A stretch of DNA of 64,000 bases from Owenia fusiformis (lineage: Eukaryota > Annelida > Polychaeta > Sabellida > Oweniidae): NCBI GenBank assembly GCA_903813345.2, contig CAIIXF020000006.1, positions 26,979,936-27,043,935 on the forward strand, in the 5' to 3' direction. Every line of letters begins with the position of its first letter. The stretch's first letter is position 1. The notes under the pieces were generated by a model. That model made no database searches, had not been told where the DNA came from, and was given only the letters and a program-made list of their open reading frames with translations. Below are positions 29,611 through 42,007 of the stretch, one piece after another. The position numbers and the translations under genes are program-made.

Positions 29611-30736
29611 TGGTATTAAACTTGGTGTAAATTATGATACTACCAAATTGAACGGCCCAACAAGCACATTCCAAAGATCCGAATTGTTATAAGCATTCCA
29701 TGGAGGTGTCCATTGTGGAGTGTTTTAATTTTTATGATCTGGTAAATGAGTCTAAAATCTGAAAGTACATATGGAGATAACTTATTAATTGTTTTGCTGA
29801 TTTATTTCATGATTGTGTTCGTGGCCCTAAAAAGTGCTTCCCTTGTCAATCGAGAAAATTATTTTGCATGTCAATATTGTATATTTGTGTCTCCAAATCA
29901 CCAATTTTGTATTTACCGACGCACACAAAATTGTGTAACACCAACAACCTAAGAAGTATTCATGATAATACGTAGATATATATAATTGAATTATTTTATT
30001 TAGTATCATCACACGTAAGCCAAAAATGCAAAATAATTCATGCATGCATCAAGGAAATATTGATTTTAATATCAATTTGATACATGCAGAACTAGAATAT
30101 AAAAGCGCAAAAGCCAAATGGAAGGGTGACTTAAAACTTAAAAGAAACCCAACAAGAAAAGCAAACTGTAAGTGCAAATCTGTCATAAGAAAAGTAGACC
30201 ATATATATCCCAAAACCATGATCTAACGTGAAAAGAAACAATGTCTAACATCCCCCTCCCCCTCCAATCGAGAACCGATATCACAATCCAGGACCAGAAC
30301 ACCAAGGGACATTTCATTCATACTGAAGTCATTACAATACATGTTGAAGAAAAATTGGAAAAATTGATAACCAATACTCATAACATCAAAAAATAGTTGT
30401 AGATACTAGTACTCATAAAAGATTATATTAGTATTCAGTTTAGACTATTTAGACTTCCTATCAAAATTTATTGTCATAGAATAAATGTTAATATGTTGAA
30501 TCTCTCAAGTTAGCAGTTTGATTTGGGGTGGTATGTCAAAATAGTGTTTAAACTCTAAGAACACTATAAATTAGATAAAGAAGTTAAAGGTTATTGTTTT
30601 GTTCTGTTTTGTGAATTGTTCTATTTTTCACTCTTTGTTAAAACCAATTTTAAAGTAAATGTCTATGAAGTTGATTTGTGGCATCATGTTTTTAATGGTG
30701 TATAGTAAAATATTTATATTTTGGTGTAGGGAAACA
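29611..30736. other. Intergenic spacer, nothing identified
   Basis: AT-rich, with overlapping short frames on both strands (29.7-30.2 kb) and no domain signature. A short C-rich run lies near 30,250. Confidence 0.45.
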
Positions 30737-31000
30737 TATTAGAGAGATTTCGCAACTCACTTATAGCATGTTTATTTTTCTCGTATAACTTTATAACTAT
30801 GAAGCGTTTGATTACGTCATCATTTATTGCGTAGCTCTGTTCGTCGTTTAGGCGACATTTTTAAGAATATCACACTTATGGACTTTTTTTAATAAAAAAA
30901 CACTTATGGACTATTTTTAAATGATGACGTAATCAAACGCTTTATAAGTTATACGGAAATAATAAACATGCTATAATTGAGTCGCGAAATCTTTCTAATA
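30737..31000. mobile_element. MITE with about 85-bp terminal inverted repeats
   Basis: The left arm begins TATTAGAGAGATTTCGC and runs through TATAGCATGTTTATT to GCGTTTGATTACGTCATCATTTA. The right arm is its reverse complement with scattered changes and ends GCGAAATCTTTCTAATA. The unpaired centre of about 90 bases contains a duplicated CACTTATGGACT block. No transposase coding capacity. Target-site duplication was not clear. Confidence 0.8.
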
Positions 31001-34000
31001 ATTGAGGGTATATACTCATAATAATACATGTTTAATTTGTAATTTCAGATTGTGTCCATTGTTCTTTCTAAATTATATTAGCAGTTGGTTGATATCATGT
31101 CACTCTTTCTTGCATATAGAATAGTTTCATATTTAGTTTATTTATTTATTTTATTTTAACATAGTTTATTAAAGTGTCACCTGTGACATATACAATTAAA
31201 TAGTCATGCGTATTTCTTACATGTATCTTACACATTGCGCGAATTAGACACATCTCCACCCATTTGTTTTATGTGCCGTTTTAAGATTTATATTGTAACA
31301 ATAGCTTTAATTAATTACCATTAAATTATTAATAATTTGATAAAATGATTTGATATTTACACTTTTCTTCCACTCGATTTTTACATACCGTAGTGAATTT
31401 AAGTAGACTACCGAGATGTGTAATCTGAATCGTTCAGCTTCACATCTGATATCTGTTTTCGAAAGGACTTAGATAAATGTTTGTTTTGATGCAAAATGAT
31501 AATTTAGTTATTCTAATATGTTAATTTATATACTCCATAAACTACGGAGACGCCAATACTTTGATCTCGTCTTTGGTATTTAAACTTTCAAAGGTAGTCC
31601 AATATACATATATTATATACATGCGCTCCCAGTCAGAAACGGTATAATTAAGAAAGGATGAGCAAAGGCACCGTTAGAGTAAGAACAATTAAAAATGAAT
31701 GAAAGGAGAATGGTGTCAAAGTGTATGAATTCTAACACCTTTGATTGCTCATAAGTACAGTGTATTCAGGGCAACGCCGTGAACTCTGTGACGATCTTTC
31801 ACGGTACCGTATTTTTCCTCTGGCATCAACCACCCTACTAACTCCTATTAGCAATAATAACACAGCTCATAACAACCATTTAGTCGTCGAATTACACTAT
31901 AATTTCGCAAATAAACATATTTTAGCAACATTTTAATAATGTGTTGATTATTTTAGAGAGAGGTGATTTCAATTATAGGCATATAATAATTGCATATGTT
32001 GATTCTGCCGATACCACCACCAGCTGCAGTTGACGACTGCAATGTTTTATGGAATTATTTATGTGTATTGTATTTTAGAAAGCAGTCCTATTTAAACCCG
32101 AACATAAGGCAGATCCAACAATATATCATTAAACTAATTAAAATATAAGAGTTTTACATCAAGTTTCTAGTTAGCCAAACGCAAGATCGAGAGGGAAAAT
32201 CGGAGAAGAGTGGTGGGGACGCGAGGGATTTGTTAAAAGATCATAGAGCACACAAACAATATATGTAGATTCATTACATGACGTACTTGTATTATTTTTA
32301 CATCTCGTCTTCGACAGTGATCAGTTCCATTCGCCACATGTCGCCATCATGTCATTTTAACAGTTCTGTTTGTTTAAAAGCATAATTTGAAATCAAAGCT
32401 TCAACAAGGTGTAGCTTTGAGGGTCTGAATACCATTAGGAGTTATTGTCTGCAGTTATCTCAGCAGGTTGAAACTAATATTTGTATTGGCATCTGCCCAC
32501 TTTACTCTTAGGGTAACTTCTACCAGCGCGGTGTTATTTTTTACACCGTTTTAAATGTGTAGTGGTTTGTTGCACAAATGGGACAGCATCAAATGGTTAT
32601 AATTTGATGTGCGTCACATTAGTGTGATATATAAGACGTGTGAAAGCTGAATTTAACATATCGCATAGAATATGCCAGCTACGCTTTAATCTCCAGCATT
32701 GTTAACGCCGACCAGAATATATGTGTTTTTTTGGCGCTTTTCGTCATAAACGACAAGGGGAAAAATGAATATTATTTCAAATGTGAAACTTAGAGCGATT
32801 TCTTTTTAATTTTGACTGAGATCATCCCAGATAAGATATGATTGATATGGCAAGTTAGAAAAAAGTGAACGTATCTACTTACTGATCAGATTTACGATAA
32901 GATAACGAGCCATTTTGATTTCTCACCGTCTTTGATGTCAACTGCCTTAAATAACATAGGTGTCGCTTTCCATTGTCTCAGCTGAGATTTATGACTTGGG
33001 TATTGGAGTGTCAAAATGAACGTTGGATCCCTTTTCATGTCTATTTGCACAGACTTTGAAATATATTTGAAGTTAATCGACTTGAAACACATATCAGATT
33101 TAATGTGTTTTATGGTCAATTCTAAAAATATGCCTTTTGGTGATGCAATGTTAACGTAGATATATTTTAGAAATAATGTCGTAAATGTAATATGAGGATT
33201 CATTTCATTATGAAATGTTAAATAAAATTTGTAGTCACAATTGCGAAATTCCAGAATTTCTGTGTATGTTTGCTAATATCAAACCTTAGATTTAGTTTCA
33301 TTTAACTATTCTTATCTCCTAGAATTTCAAATCTCTTCAAAGTCCCTCAAAAATTGTTTTCAATTTATCTGTGTTTTACAAACTATATAACACCTCACAT
33401 TAAAGTATCTGTGAAATCAAAAACGATGGTTTTCAAATTTGGAACTGATGTATGGTGTTAGAACGCATAGAATACTTTCACTTTTACAATGTGGTTGAAT
33501 GTTGAAACGCCTCTGCAGACGGACCGATCTTATCTACTCGCCGTGATCATTACCTCCCATTGAAATGTGCCCAGCCGTAGTAAAGTCAAACGATCATTTT
33601 AAATATCATAGATATATTTTTCTAAACTTTATTTGTTAAACTAAGAATAATATGTATCATTTAACAGAGTAATTATCACTCTCAAAATGCATATTTTTGG
33701 TATCAGATGAAACTGATAAAGTCCAGGATCAAAGATGTAAATATAGCGAGGTGTGAATTCAGGCATTTTACAAATTTGTTTTACTGACTTATAGATAACC
33801 TTCGTATTAAGTGTCAAGTCCCTATATTCCAGGGATCGCTTATAGACTCATTGTTACATACTCTATTTTAAAACCAGTCGATGTAGATTCCAAAATGATG
33901 AAATTAGGCAACATATAAGCAATGAATATATTCGGCAGCTGGACTTGTTAAAATCTGCGTAATCTAAACTATCAATCAATCATCTTTGAAATTAATTGAT

Positions 34001-35477
34001 ATTTCAAATGATAATCGTATTAGTAGATTAATTTCATTAAGATCCAGATTGAGATAACCACTTGGTCTATTTTTTAAGATGCATTCTCTTGAAAGCAATC
34101 GAAGAAGTTTATTATTTAAAAGTGGACCATTTTCTCATTATAATTAAGATCGGATCTTAATAGAATACTGGTTCAAAGAGACTGTTTTACAGATTAATGG
34201 TAACAAAGAATGTCTGAGGCTGTAAAACGATAATTATAGATTATATGATAAACCACCGGAATAAAAGGGCCTAAAAGAAAAATGAACTAAGGTCACGGTT
34301 AAGTTCACGAGGGGTTAAAACCAATGGAGCATGGCGTATGAATATAAATAAGATCATAGGTGTGTTGGTTTGCCAACCATATAATTAACAATAATCGTGA
34401 CTACTCGTATCTGGAATGAGCATTTAACATATATTTCCTACCCAGAGATACGATAAACTGATATTGCACCCAGAGTCTGCTGGGGGAGGAGGGGGGGGGG
34501 GTGTCATTATCCTAAATGTTAGCTTTTTGACATCGTTCCCGGGAATTTTATATGAACAAATTTTGACGGATGCAAATTCAGGATTTTACAGTGAGGTACA
34601 CAAAAGAAATAATCTTAAATGCTGATGATACAGTACTAAAATACAGATTGATATAATCATAAAAAATCGATTGCATTCCATATTACGTTGTTTGTGACTT
34701 AAAGCAATGACTCATATCAGCATTTCTCAAACACATTTACGAGGGGAAAGGGAGGGGGTCACAGATAAAACCGTTCAAATACAGTTAGTAATCCTACATT
34801 GAACCTTTGAGATGCTCCCCACCACAAGTTATTCATGTAAACATATGAATTGGTAACAATACATTGAACTTTTTATATGTCAAAACTAATAAACCATATA
34901 TTTGTGAGAAAGAACACATCTAATTAAAGGGACCCGAACTGGGAAAATAGAAATGCACCAGATCATTTTTTCTCATTTATGTTTTTTAAGTTCAAATAGA
35001 GTCGATCGTGTTATATTGGAGATAACATCATATAATGAAATGGCATAAGTAGTTTCTTTCACTTTCTTTGATGAAATCTGATATTTGACATGCCCGTCAG
35101 TGTAAGGACCCTGAGGGATGGTTGTTAGACGGTGCTATGGGCAGAGTCTCTACCCACTTACAAAAACGTCATCTATTCAAAGCCCGTCTAGTTTAGCCCC
35201 AGTGATATTTGCGGCTCCGATAACGCACATTCATTATTCTCATGACATTTGTAGCCTGTGCTAAGGTGATGATCACTTATACGAGAATGGGCGACGGGTA
35301 CCATTTTCACCCTCGCTGATTCGATAAGATCTGAGAACAGTCGTATTTTAAAAGTTGTGTGCTTTGTAAATTTACAGCATTTTGTGTGAACACGAGACAC
35401 GATACGTAGGCCGGGAACTGACAAACAATTCTCGGAATTAGAATATAGAATTCATTGTTGAGTGTTTGAAGTACATT
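31001..35477. other. BarH-C upstream region, nothing identified
   Basis: No recognised gene. The minus-strand frame 33203-32892 (103 codons) is the longest but shows no family pattern. A pure G-run of about ten bases occurs at about 34,490. The last kilobase before 35,478 should contain the BarH-C promoter; no clear TATA box was seen. Confidence 0.4.
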
Positions 35478-37780
35478 ATGGCGACGCAGCGTCAGGGTGA
35501 AATCAATAGACCATCTTTTCTAATAAAAGACATTTTATTTGGGAACGTTGGAAAAGATGTGTCGGGCGATACAGATACTGATGAGAAAAACATTGAACAT
35601 CACATATCGGAGGAAAAACCTGCAAAGCTAGCAGCCGATACGACGGAATTAGAGAAATGCCAAGGTAATAAACTCGGGTGCCGTTTTGGTATTTTATAAC
35701 ACCATTGTCCAATCTTTCTAAAATATATTTTCATTTTCATGAAACATAATTGTATTTTGGATAATATCAATATGTCAATACGGTCTTAACTCTTATTCTA
35801 TGAACTGATAATTGTGTATTTGATGAAATGCACAATTGTTCTTGACGGATCCAAAATAAATCGTTGCTCACTAAAAAAAACAAAAACTTATTATTGATCC
35901 GACAATATTTGAATGGATTTCATCTAACGTAGTATTAGCATCAATTAACATGCTGTAAATCAATACATATCATTGATACATATAATGGAAGATAATTCAT
36001 ATCACAGCTTTAAAACTTTTAGCATTATATTATTAAACCGATAAAGAGTTATTATGATTGTGTTAGATGTTATCATGACTGTGATACAATGTTATCATGG
36101 TTGTGATACAATGTTATCATGACTGTGATACAATGTTATCATGATTGTGACACAATGTTATCATGACTGTGATACAATGTTATCATGATTGTGATACAAT
36201 GTTATCATGATTGTGATACAATGTTATCATGATTGTGGTACAGTGTTATCATGCCTGTGATACAATGTTATCATGACGGTGATACAATGTTATCATGATT
36301 GTGATACAATGTTACCATGGCTGCGATACAATGTTAATATGATTGTGATACAATGTTATCATGATTGTGATACAATGTTATCATGATTGCTAAAATATCA
36401 TGTATTCTTAATATACAGGTGGAGGGAATGCTAGACTCGATAAACAGTATTCAAGTAGGCCAAGAAAAACGAGAAAAGCCAGGACAGCTTTCACGGACAG
36501 TCAGCTGAATGCCTTGGAGAGACATTTTGAGAGACAAAAGTATCTCAGTGTACAAGATAGGCAAGAAATGGCAAAACGACTAAAACTGTCTGATACACAA
36601 GTGAAGACATGGTACCAAAACAGGAGGTATGTACATTGTATATTGTATCACGACCTCATGTATAGACAATTTTTTTAATTCCAAACTAAATTGAATGGAA
36701 ATAACTATCATACGCTGTTTGGTACCTTGAGAATTCTGAAACTCATCACACCTTTCCATTTTACAACTTGAAAAATGAACTATAGTAGGAGGCCCTGATT
36801 TCTCATGATTTACTTTTAGCGTTGAATCAAAATGATAAGTAAAAATTGATTTATGATGTTATGAGTATAACTTTTCAATTTTGTATCAATTTGTATTTTT
36901 TCTTTGTCATAATGGCTTCTGCATGATTGAAATGTCTTTGGTTTTATGGTCCTGGATGGTGATAATGTTACTTAAATGATGTGGGAGAGTGTACTATAAG
37001 AGTACATCGTTTCTTTTCACGTTGGGTTATGTCTTGAGAAAGATGGGGTTTGTTTTCCATATGGATGTTTTCTTTTTTTTGCTGGGTTAATTCTTAAACA
37101 ATCCTTGATCTTTTCCCAACTTTGGCACTCGTGCGTGCATATTCATATGAGTTGTTCGGATGAAATATTTAGAAATCCTTTCAAAACGAGCCTAAAACTA
37201 TGTTCTATATTCTTTATTAAGGCTTTCACATTATTACACAAGAATTCAAAATTGAAACAAATATTATACATACTGTTGATAAGAACTCCGAGGGTTGACT
37301 TCAAACTTGTAGATTTGAGTTTTCTTGCCCTGAAATGAAGTAATGAAATCAAGAACCGATGATAAAATTAAATTAATTAACATAGAAATGGCAATAACAT
37401 TTTCTTATAACGTCGAATTTCTTTTCAGAACAAAATGGAAACGACAAACAGCAGTTGGCTTAGAATTATTGGCCGAATCTGGGAACTTACTGTCGCTAGA
37501 ACGTTTTATGGGACGACCTTCGGCGTACACATGCGACCCAATGGCCCAACATGCATATGCAGCAGCAATGCTTGGGTCTCCGGGATATATCACTAGCTGC
37601 CCCGCTTCGTGCCCGACAGGTAGCGCTGCAGGTTGCTGTACAAACGTTAGCCTTTGCTCACAAGCCCCTGCTATAGCTCCCATTGGACAATTAAGCCACG
37701 TGACGTCTGCTTATGGATGCATAGCACCAGCTGTCTTAAGACATCCGATGACAAATTCAATTTATAAACTACCGACTTAA
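35478..37780 (+). CDS. BarH: BarH-like homeobox transcription factor (BarH-C)
   Basis: Third Bar-class protein. Exons 35478-35664, 36419-36626 and 37429-37780 join in frame to 248 aa, shorter than BarH-A/B because exon 1 is reduced to 62 codons. FLIKDIL (14-20) is the canonical form of the BarH FIL/eh1 motif. The homeodomain (80-139) keeps Tyr49 and Asn51 and reads [20 protein letters not shown] in the middle. The tail begins [12 protein letters not shown] like BarH-A/B, then diverges into an Ala- and Cys-containing region (several Cys between about 165 and 200) not found in the others. Intron phases 1 and 2 match the cluster. The start is the ATG at 35478; the open frame extends upstream only without another ATG. 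Intron 1 ends in a 22-bp minisatellite. Candidate poly(A) signal at 38279. Confidence 0.92.
36048..36389. repeat. 22-bp tandem repeat in BarH-C intron 1
   Basis: About 15.5 head-to-tail copies of GTTATCATGATTGTGATACAAT with 0-4 substitutions each; the outer copies are the most diverged. It ends 29 bases before the homeobox exon, so only a short, pyrimidine-poor stretch is left for the branch point and acceptor. It is a minisatellite, not a CRISPR array: there are no spacers. Confidence 0.9.
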
Positions 37781-38278
37781 AACTGACTTATATTATGTAC
37801 AGTTCTGTACCATTAGGTATTTATTTATTGCTACACTATGGTAATATTGTAAAAATCATTATACCATTTAAATTGACTATATTGTGATTTATCCAACGAT
37901 TATTGTTTTATCCGTACAATAACAGCCAGTAATATTTTTGATAGTATGGAGATCTATTTGATATTTTTCAGAAAAGCATCTATCAGCCGCATATGTGACT
38001 GATATTGTTTGTCATCCGCATCCGTATGATGCATGACATTGAATTTTTGATTTTGGGATAAACTCAATATATATCAGATGATTTTTCGTGATACCATTTT
38101 ATTGCCTCGTTAATATCAAATATCAGTACTCATTCGCATTGATATTTGGCATTAACTTGTCGATGAAAATGTTATCGCTCAAAATGATCTGATATTATGT
38201 ATATATCAAAGAAGGCCAACACTTGTAATGTACACATATCATTTTTATGCATCGATGAGTTGATTTCGTAAAAATGTA

Positions 38279-38284
38279 AATAAA
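38279..38284 (+). terminator. Candidate poly(A) signal of BarH-C
   Basis: AATAAA about 500 bases after the BarH-C stop codon, in AT-rich sequence. It is the first clear hexamer I noted downstream; weaker variants occur earlier. Confidence 0.35.
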
Positions 38285-39081
38285 AAATGAGGGTGTTATA
38301 TAAAGTTTATATACCTTTTTAAATTTGGATAGCCGTCTCTCTATTGTAAGAAGTGATTTTTCCTTCAAATAACTATGACTTGATGAGCGAAAATAATTAA
38401 AATTGAGAGATTATTCAAAAACAACTTCCCACTGCTGTATTTTATCTAAAAATAAACATGTGAACAATAAATATAAAGAAAATCACAAAATAATGATTAA
38501 CATCATAGTGTCAAATTTTTAGTGTTTTAACAAACCGACTAAGGGTATATACATATAATATATTTTATATTTGAATTTATTGTCATATGTAATATATTTT
38601 GCATGAATGAAATATATATATAGACACTATGATAAATGATTCATAGAATTTTGTTAAATGTCTTTGTGTGGTAATATAATAATCTTTGACATTTGAGAGC
38701 ATCATTTACTCATTATGCTGCTTTTATGATATAGTTTAGCTCCCAGGCATTTTCATTCTGAACATACCCAGTGCCTTACAATTGCCTTGGATCTAGCCTA
38801 GGACAAACCTAATGGCATTAGTTTCATTTTATATATTTAACGCCGAACAATAGCCTTGATGAATACTTTTTCAATGATTTATTGAATTGTTCACTCTTTT
38901 GTTAAACAGCCCATTAATGTTTCTTACTGATAAAACAATAAACCCTTCTTCAATAGGAAAGTGATCATGCGTAAAATATTTCATAACCTTTAATAATTAT
39001 CCGGTATTCGCTATTTATAAGTAGTTGATCACCTGGTTTTCCGAGATTATTCCAGAGTCTTCGTACAGTGTTCACATAGAT

Positions 39082-40655
39082 ATGAACCGGACTTTCTACA
39101 TCGATGATATTCTAAGGAAACATCAAGAATCTACTGTTCACTCGACTACAACGAGCTGTGATTCACAAGGTGAGGTTTATAATTTCAATGTAATTTTTGT
39201 TTATTTGTGAAATAAGAGCGTGTGTGTTTCACTTATTACTTATAAACATACAATGTAAAAGTCATTACAATATTTGCCAAGCCTCGAGCGGAAATTGGCA
39301 AAGTATACTAGTTTTAACAGCGATTGGTTTTGTATTTGAATTAAAGATGTCGTATATGAACGGTGTATTTATAAAATCCCTTTCATATTTTTTGAAGTGT
39401 ATTTTCATTTTCAATATGATTAATTCGTTGCCGATTTTGATTTCACTTGCAGTGCATGGTGTAAATCATAAAGTATAGACTCTCTATCCATGATCATTAA
39501 ATATTATTTATATTTTATGCTAACCAGGGAAACGTACGTGATTTCCGGCCGATTTACCATTTTGGTTGTTTTTATCATTGGACCTTTAATTTCTAAACGT
39601 GACACACTTCTTTTATTTAATACACGTTTGATGTTGTTATCATTTTCCTCAAATAGATGGCATGCAAAGATATTACCCATCAGAATATCAAATTGTTTGC
39701 ATCAACGTCCTGTGCGTGATCGTGCAGAAACGAATCTAAGGGAATAAGTTCAGACTTCTCTTGTACTTACTTGTTGATATACGGAGAACAATTGAGAGTG
39801 GAACAGTTATCCCCGACCCCGTAGGCTATAATATTACTGTGTTCCCGTGCAGGTTTTCTTGAAAACATGTAGTTTAATCTCCCTATTCAAGTGTTAAATT
39901 GTATGATTGTCTCCTCTCTCTAATTATTCAAGAGGTTAAAATAAATGGAGTGGCCTGCAATACTTTTTAAACCTGCTCCCCTTAGTAATTAAAATCTCTC
40001 TCTCATATTAGGCAAGACAAATGAGTTCGCCACTTCACCGGTATTACATAACAACGATCACTCTGAAACAAAACCTAGTTTGGAAAAGAAGGAGAGGCGG
40101 AAGAGAACATCCTTCACTCAACTACAGCTGCAATGTCTCGAACGTAAATTCCACTGCCAGAAATATTTGACTGTGTCGGATCGATCTGAGGTCTCGGAAA
40201 AATTATCTCTGAGCGAGACCCAGGTGAAAACTTGGTATCAAAATAGAAGGTAGTTAGTATAAACTCTTGGTTATCCCATATTTCAGAATAAGATAATGTC
40301 ACAAGGGGCGCTAAATTGGGTTTCAAGATATTCAAATACGAGATCCTTATATTTCTTTAAATGTCAAACCATGTGAAATGTATTCAATCTAATGTGTCTT
40401 AGCATTAACGTATATTATCTTGTTATTTTCAAATTCCGAAGAACAAAGTGGAAGCGGCAAACAACGCCTCAAACTCGAGCTGAAGAACTCAGAAACCACG
40501 TTTGCGATGACGAGAGATGCCCAGCTGTCCGGAGAATGGTGACCTACCCTAGACATTTCTGCCAGAGATGTACTGTTCTCACAGAAGCGGATATCAGGCG
40601 GGATAGGAGCATTTCACAACTGGAGAAGTTTTACGCCAGGCACCTGAATGTTTGA
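39082..40655 (+). CDS. Divergent Bar-class homeobox protein (Bar-D)
   Basis: Fourth cluster member, much diverged. Exons 39082-39169, 40012-40249 and 40442-40655 join in frame to 179 aa, the shortest of the four. FYIDDIL (5-11) is a weak version of the FIL/eh1 motif. The homeodomain (57-116) has F8, L16, F20, W48, Tyr49 and Asn51 and ends [10 protein letters not shown] as in BarH, but helices 1-2 differ greatly ([13 protein letters not shown], then [13 protein letters not shown]). The Bar[10 protein letters not shown] tail is gone, replaced by 63 residues with CDDERC and HFCQRC clusters that could bind a metal. Introns sit at the same places with phases 1 and 2, tying it to BarH-C, its tandem neighbour 1.3 kb upstream. 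The exon 3 acceptor (TTCCGAAG) has a weak pyrimidine tract. The start is the only ATG before the motif. Confidence 0.82.
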
Positions 40656-42007
40656 GTCCAAATGAAAGTACCCATGAATCTCCCTAATGATACATTCTTG
40701 GACATGTATGCACGTCCGAAATTGAGTGACCATTATAATGGATTTGAAACCGTTATGCGACAAATTTCAGAAAATGTGTCTTAGACGAGTGTAGTCGTCC
40801 TCGAGTTTCTCAATTTTACCTTTTGGCGAGATTTATCGTCAAGCTCAAGCCCCGTACGAGACATTACACAACAAATAGAAGTACAAATGATAAAAGAGCT
40901 TTAGGTGCATGAGCTCTGGCATCACTCGTTAGAAAACTCTAAGAAACAGTCCAGATGAAGTACCACTCTACAACCTACAAGTCTTATGGGTCACTCATAG
41001 TCCAGTTCTGAAGTGGACTAATTAGTCTAACTGTCTATTTTTGTCAAATCAAGTGGATTAAAAAGTAAAACATAAAACCTTTGTACGTCTGATCTAAACT
41101 ATTGTACTCTGGTTACACTACATGTAAAATTAATTATCTTCATATCTTTTGACCAGGGACTTAAATGACAAATTGTTGACTTGTTTTTTGTAAAAATCCT
41201 TAATCTTCTCACTAAGCTAAAAGTGAATAATAAGGTTATTCTTATCTGTGTCTAGACTAAAATTGACAACACATTATACTGATGTTTTCGACGTTCAAAT
41301 TTCAAGGCTCTAATCCACTTCAAATGTTATCTACTAAAATTATCATCCAATAATTCTCAGAACATATGTCTGCAAATGTATCAACATATTTTCAAGTCTG
41401 AAAAAATGTTTACTACAAATGTCCGTGATTGATCGATACATTTGACTTATGTCATGTATACATGTATAGTCTGATCTTTCAGATATGTGCAGCAGTCAAT
41501 AACCTTGTGTTGCATTAACATAAAAATATTAAAACTCACTGTAGCAAAATCACGTTTTTATTTGCCCTCTGGCATTTTATATCTGAATAAATAATAACAA
41601 AAACACAGTATATAAAATAGCTTACGTTTGTTAAAATTAATTATTTCTGTCGAATGGAAAATTTCAATTTGCTTACATCTGATCATTGGAGTTGATTAAG
41701 AAATGGGAGAGGGGGAGAAAATAGGGTATGGGTGAATAAATGATGGGGTATGGGTAAATAAAGATATCTACAATACTGACTACATTTTGACCATAAATGC
41801 AACAGATCTTATTAATGTATTTTTTTGAAGTAGAGTAATCAGGATGCGAAAAACTCTCTCTGTGTAACCATCCTCTCCTCGTTAATCGTTATCAAATTTT
41901 TGCCATCGAGGAAACTTATATCATGTCCATTGTTTTCAGCCTAATTTTGGTCACTAAAATTGTATAGCTACCAAATAACACTTTCGAAATCATTCGTCAT
42001 CCAAAGA
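40656..42007. other. Bar-D 3' region and spacer
   Basis: Presumed Bar-D 3'UTR followed by AT-rich spacer. AATAAA occurs at 41586-41591. No further exon or repeat boundary seen. Confidence 0.4.

Noticed and set aside
30815-30930. CRE-like TGACGTAA/TTACGTCA words as gene regulatory sites
   Set aside because: They are part of MITE arms and repeated by inversion, so their presence is explained by the element. The same holds for TGACGTCA in the 60.7 and 61.36 kb TIRs.
34484-34501. G-run as a functional quadruplex
   Set aside because: A single uninterrupted run in spacer DNA without the four-tract pattern; more likely a simple homopolymer.
36048-36389. CRISPR-like array
   Set aside because: Repeats are directly adjacent, with no unique spacers, in a eukaryotic intron.
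39082-40655. Assigning Bar-D to the BarX family
   Set aside because: WYQNRR is shared, but the [10 protein letters not shown] ending, cluster position and identical intron phases favour a derived BarH paralogue. A tree would decide.
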